Shown here: positions 5,564 through 6,493 of the stretch, one piece after another
Position numbering within the stretch: position 1 is the stretch's first letter
Layout of the letters: every line of letters starts with the position of its first letter
DNA from: an uncultured Verrucomicrobiales bacterium
GTDB taxonomy: Bacteria; Verrucomicrobiota; Verrucomicrobiia; Verrucomicrobiales; Akkermansiaceae
Assembly (NCBI GenBank): GCA_937952875.1
Contig: CALFDI010000061.1
Coordinates: forward strand, 1 to 6,493
Direction: 5' to 3'
DNA length: 6,493 nucleotides
Notes under the pieces: model-generated
Told to the model about the DNA's origin: nothing
Seen by the model: the letters and a program-made list of their open reading frames with translations, nothing else
The model's database searches: none
Program-made: the position numbers and the translations under genes

Positions 5564-6043
5564 ATGCAACAGTCTAAGATCATACACGTCAGTGTTCCGG
5601 AGCAAAAGATGCGTCTTTTGGATAAAAATACGGTTCTGAAGGAGTATCCCATCTCGACATCCAAGTTCGGCCTAGGCTGTGAAGAGGGGAGTTATAAGAC
5701 GCCGCTCGGTGAGTTCAGCATAGAACGCAAGATAGGCGAGGGCGCGGAAGAAGGCACCGTTTTTAAAGGGAGAAAGCCCACGGGAGTCTGGAAACCGGGA
5801 GATCCTACTGAGACGGATATGATCCTCTCTCGCATTATGTGGCTGACAGGCTGCGAGGAGCATAACTGCAACACGCACGATCGATATGTCTACATACACG
5901 GCACGAATGATGAGGAACTCATTGGCACACAGGCGAGTCACGGCTGCGTCAGAATGAGAAATCATGATATAATCGAGCTTTTTGACCTCATTGAGGAAGG
6001 TGTTAGAGTGCAGATTGAAGATTCCCCCTTGCGTAGATACTAA
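5564..6043 (+). CDS. L,D-transpeptidase, minimal YkuD domain, no signal peptide
   Basis: YkuD enzymes use a cysteine to make 3-3 crosslinks between diaminopimelate residues of peptidoglycan or to attach proteins to it. This 159-residue protein is almost entirely the domain: an early strand IIHVSVPEQKMRL (6-18), the segment GSYKTPLGEFSIERKIGEG (42-60), KPTGVW (71-76), ILSRIMWLTGCE (87-98), then the catalytic signature IHGTNDEELIG (111-121) with ASHGCVRMRN (124-133), giving H112, H126, C128 and R130. It ends with the usual LFDLIEEGVRVQI strand (139-151). No signal peptide or membrane anchor is present. An in-frame TAG at 5546-5548 blocks any longer ATG, GTG or TTG start. The best Shine-Dalgarno candidate (GGAGG, 5540-5544) is about 19 nt away, farther than normal. 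The gene is divergent from asd. Confidence 0.93.
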   Translation: MQQSKIIHVSVPEQKMRLLDKNTVLKEYPISTSKFGLGCEEGSYKTPLGEFSIERKIGEGAEEGTVFKGRKPTGVWKPGDPTETDMILSRIMWLTGCEEHNCNTHDRYVYIHGTNDEELIGTQASHGCVRMRNHDIIELFDLIEEGVRVQIEDSPLRRY

Positions 6044-6113
6044 AAATGCATGTAATTCTTTTAGTGTTCGTTAAACCTGTTCGGACATTTAATCCTCATT
6101 CCAATAGACCATT

Positions 6114-6239
6114 ATGAAAATCGTTAAAATTATCGCCCTTTCTCTTGCAGCTGCGGCTGTTGGTTTCAGCGCATCATGCTGCCCAGTAAGCGCTCCATCA
6201 CATTCAACGACTCCGACTTACATCGCGCCAGCTAAGTAA
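6114..6239 (+). CDS. Tiny lipoprotein-like exported peptide (41 residues), first of a tandem pair
   Basis: The ATG at 6114 opens a 41-codon gene. It has a basic start (MKIVK), a hydrophobic core IIALSLAAAAVGF (6-18), then SASCC, after which the remainder (PVSAPSHSTTPTYIAPAK) is Ser/Thr/Pro-rich and without predicted structure. Cys22 could be lipidated, but the residue at -3 is Ser instead of the usual Leu/Val/Ile, so the lipobox is imperfect and the assignment to the lipoprotein pathway is tentative. It starts 70 nt after the L,D-transpeptidase stop. The N-terminus is nearly the same, in DNA and protein, as that of the next gene, which supports both being real. The architecture resembles enterobacterial entericidins, but no sequence similarity after the cysteine was seen. 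Function unknown. Confidence 0.7.
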   Translation: MKIVKIIALSLAAAAVGFSASCCPVSAPSHSTTPTYIAPAK

Positions 6240-6248
6240 CTTTTTCTC

Positions 6249-6273
6249 GATCACGCCCACAGTGGGCAAGATC
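6249..6273. other. Imperfect palindrome between the two mini-lipoprotein genes
   Basis: GATC-ac-GCCCAC-a-GTGGGC-aa-GATC is symmetric in a 4-2-6-1-6-2-4 layout. In RNA the loop would open to about ACAGT. It lies 9 nt after the first gene's stop and lacks a T-run, so it may stabilise mRNA ends or act as an operator more than as a classical intrinsic terminator. Confidence 0.45.
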
Positions 6274-6278
6274 ACCCA

Positions 6279-6286
6279 CCCCCCCC
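6279..6286 (+). repeat. C8 homopolymer tract upstream of second mini-lipoprotein
   Basis: Eight consecutive C end 17 nt before the ATG at 6304, directly before an AT-rich stretch with TATACA (6290-6295) that could be a -10 element. This is a slippage-prone position. No -35 box was convincing. Confidence 0.6.
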
Positions 6287-6303
6287 AAATATACATTATT
6301 CAT

Positions 6304-6438
6304 ATGAAACTCGTTAAAATCGTCGCTCTTCTCGCTGCAGCTGCAGGTCTCGCACTCACTTCATGCGGTTCAGGTTCAGGCTCATCTGCTCCAATTCCGC
6401 AGAGCGTGCCTCCTGTTACAGTCAGTGGCGGTAAGTAA
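6304..6438 (+). CDS. Tiny lipoprotein (44 residues), second of a tandem pair
   Basis: The ATG at 6304 opens a 44-codon gene with a textbook lipoprotein signal: basic MKLVK, hydrophobic IVALLAAAAGLAL (6-18) and lipobox LTSC (18-21), so Cys21 should be lipidated and become the mature N-terminus. The mature peptide of 24 residues is a Gly/Ser linker (GSGSGSS, 22-28) followed by a Pro/Val-rich tail (APIPQSVPPVTVSGGK). The first eight codons differ from those of the upstream gene at only a few positions, so the two are likely duplicates that diverged after the signal sequence. No Shine-Dalgarno site precedes the ATG. An intrinsic terminator follows within 10 nt, closing the unit. The function is unknown; an entericidin-like or envelope-anchored role is only a guess. 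Confidence 0.8.
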   Translation: MKLVKIVALLAAAAGLALTSCGSGSGSSAPIPQSVPPVTVSGGK

Positions 6439-6444
6439 TACCGT

Positions 6445-6473
6445 GGCAGCGCCTCTAGCTGCCTAGTTATTTT
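6445..6473 (+). terminator. Intrinsic terminator after the second mini-lipoprotein
   Basis: GGCAGC (6445-6450) pairs perfectly with GCTGCC (6458-6463) across a 7-nt loop, followed by TAGTTATTTT. The position, 6 nt after the TAA, fits the 3' end of the small-gene unit. A second short inverted repeat, TCACA-CCC-TGTGA (6473-6485), follows. Confidence 0.75.
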
Positions 6474-6493
6474 CACACCCTGTGAGCCCTAGT

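Noticed and set aside
5489..5605. 39-residue N-terminal extension of asd from an upstream ATG at 5605
   Set aside because: The NADP-binding loop belongs near residue 10, a ribosome site precedes the ATG at 5488, and the extension would overlap the divergent YkuD gene.
6065..6083. Two TGTTCG copies 13 nt apart before the first mini-lipoprotein
   Set aside because: They could be half-sites for a regulator, but six-base repeats are too short to support this without further evidence.

Overview
The window looks like chromosomal DNA of moderate GC content. The best guess is a Verrucomicrobiota-type bacterium, perhaps the marine Opitutae/Puniceicoccales side. That is an inference from the style of the small Lys/Ala-rich basic protein, the tiny Ala-rich lipoproteins, the mostly weak Shine-Dalgarno sites and the mix of housekeeping genes. 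No rRNA or other marker fixes the taxonomy, and no tRNA, IS element, CRISPR array or phage gene was seen.

Layout. At the left edge, on the minus strand, is the N-terminal part of a histone-H1-like basic protein, running off the window. Divergent from it is trpD (tryptophan synthesis), followed by a membrane protein that I read as a strongly diverged member of the PiT phosphate-permease family, because both halves of the family's inverted repeat can be recognised. A toxin-antitoxin pair follows: a TIGR02574-type antitoxin and a ParE/RelE-type toxin with a 4-nt overlap. It is bracketed by a 12-bp direct repeat and preceded by a strong but orphan ribosome binding site. A 95-residue protein of unknown function then runs convergently into ispA, and the two stop codons share a TTAA.

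On the minus strand, asd (aspartate-semialdehyde dehydrogenase) lies upstream of ispA (farnesyl diphosphate synthase). Divergent from asd is a minimal YkuD L,D-transpeptidase without a signal peptide. asd supplies the diaminopimelate branch, ispA the precursor of the undecaprenyl carrier, and YkuD enzymes form or edit peptidoglycan crosslinks, so these three neighbours share a cell-envelope theme. The 75-bp asd/YkuD divergent region holds a set of alternative hairpin arms and a G-rich run.

The right end holds two tiny genes encoding 41- and 44-residue lipoprotein-like peptides with nearly the same N-terminus, which look like tandem duplicates. Between them are an imperfect palindrome and a run of eight C just upstream of the second start. 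A good intrinsic terminator follows the second.

The most interesting items are the PiT-like protein with altered signature motifs, the paired mini-lipoproteins with their C8 tract, the repeat-flanked toxin-antitoxin module, and the leaderless L,D-transpeptidase with its structured 5' region. I do not see clear evidence for a wholly new multi-gene system.
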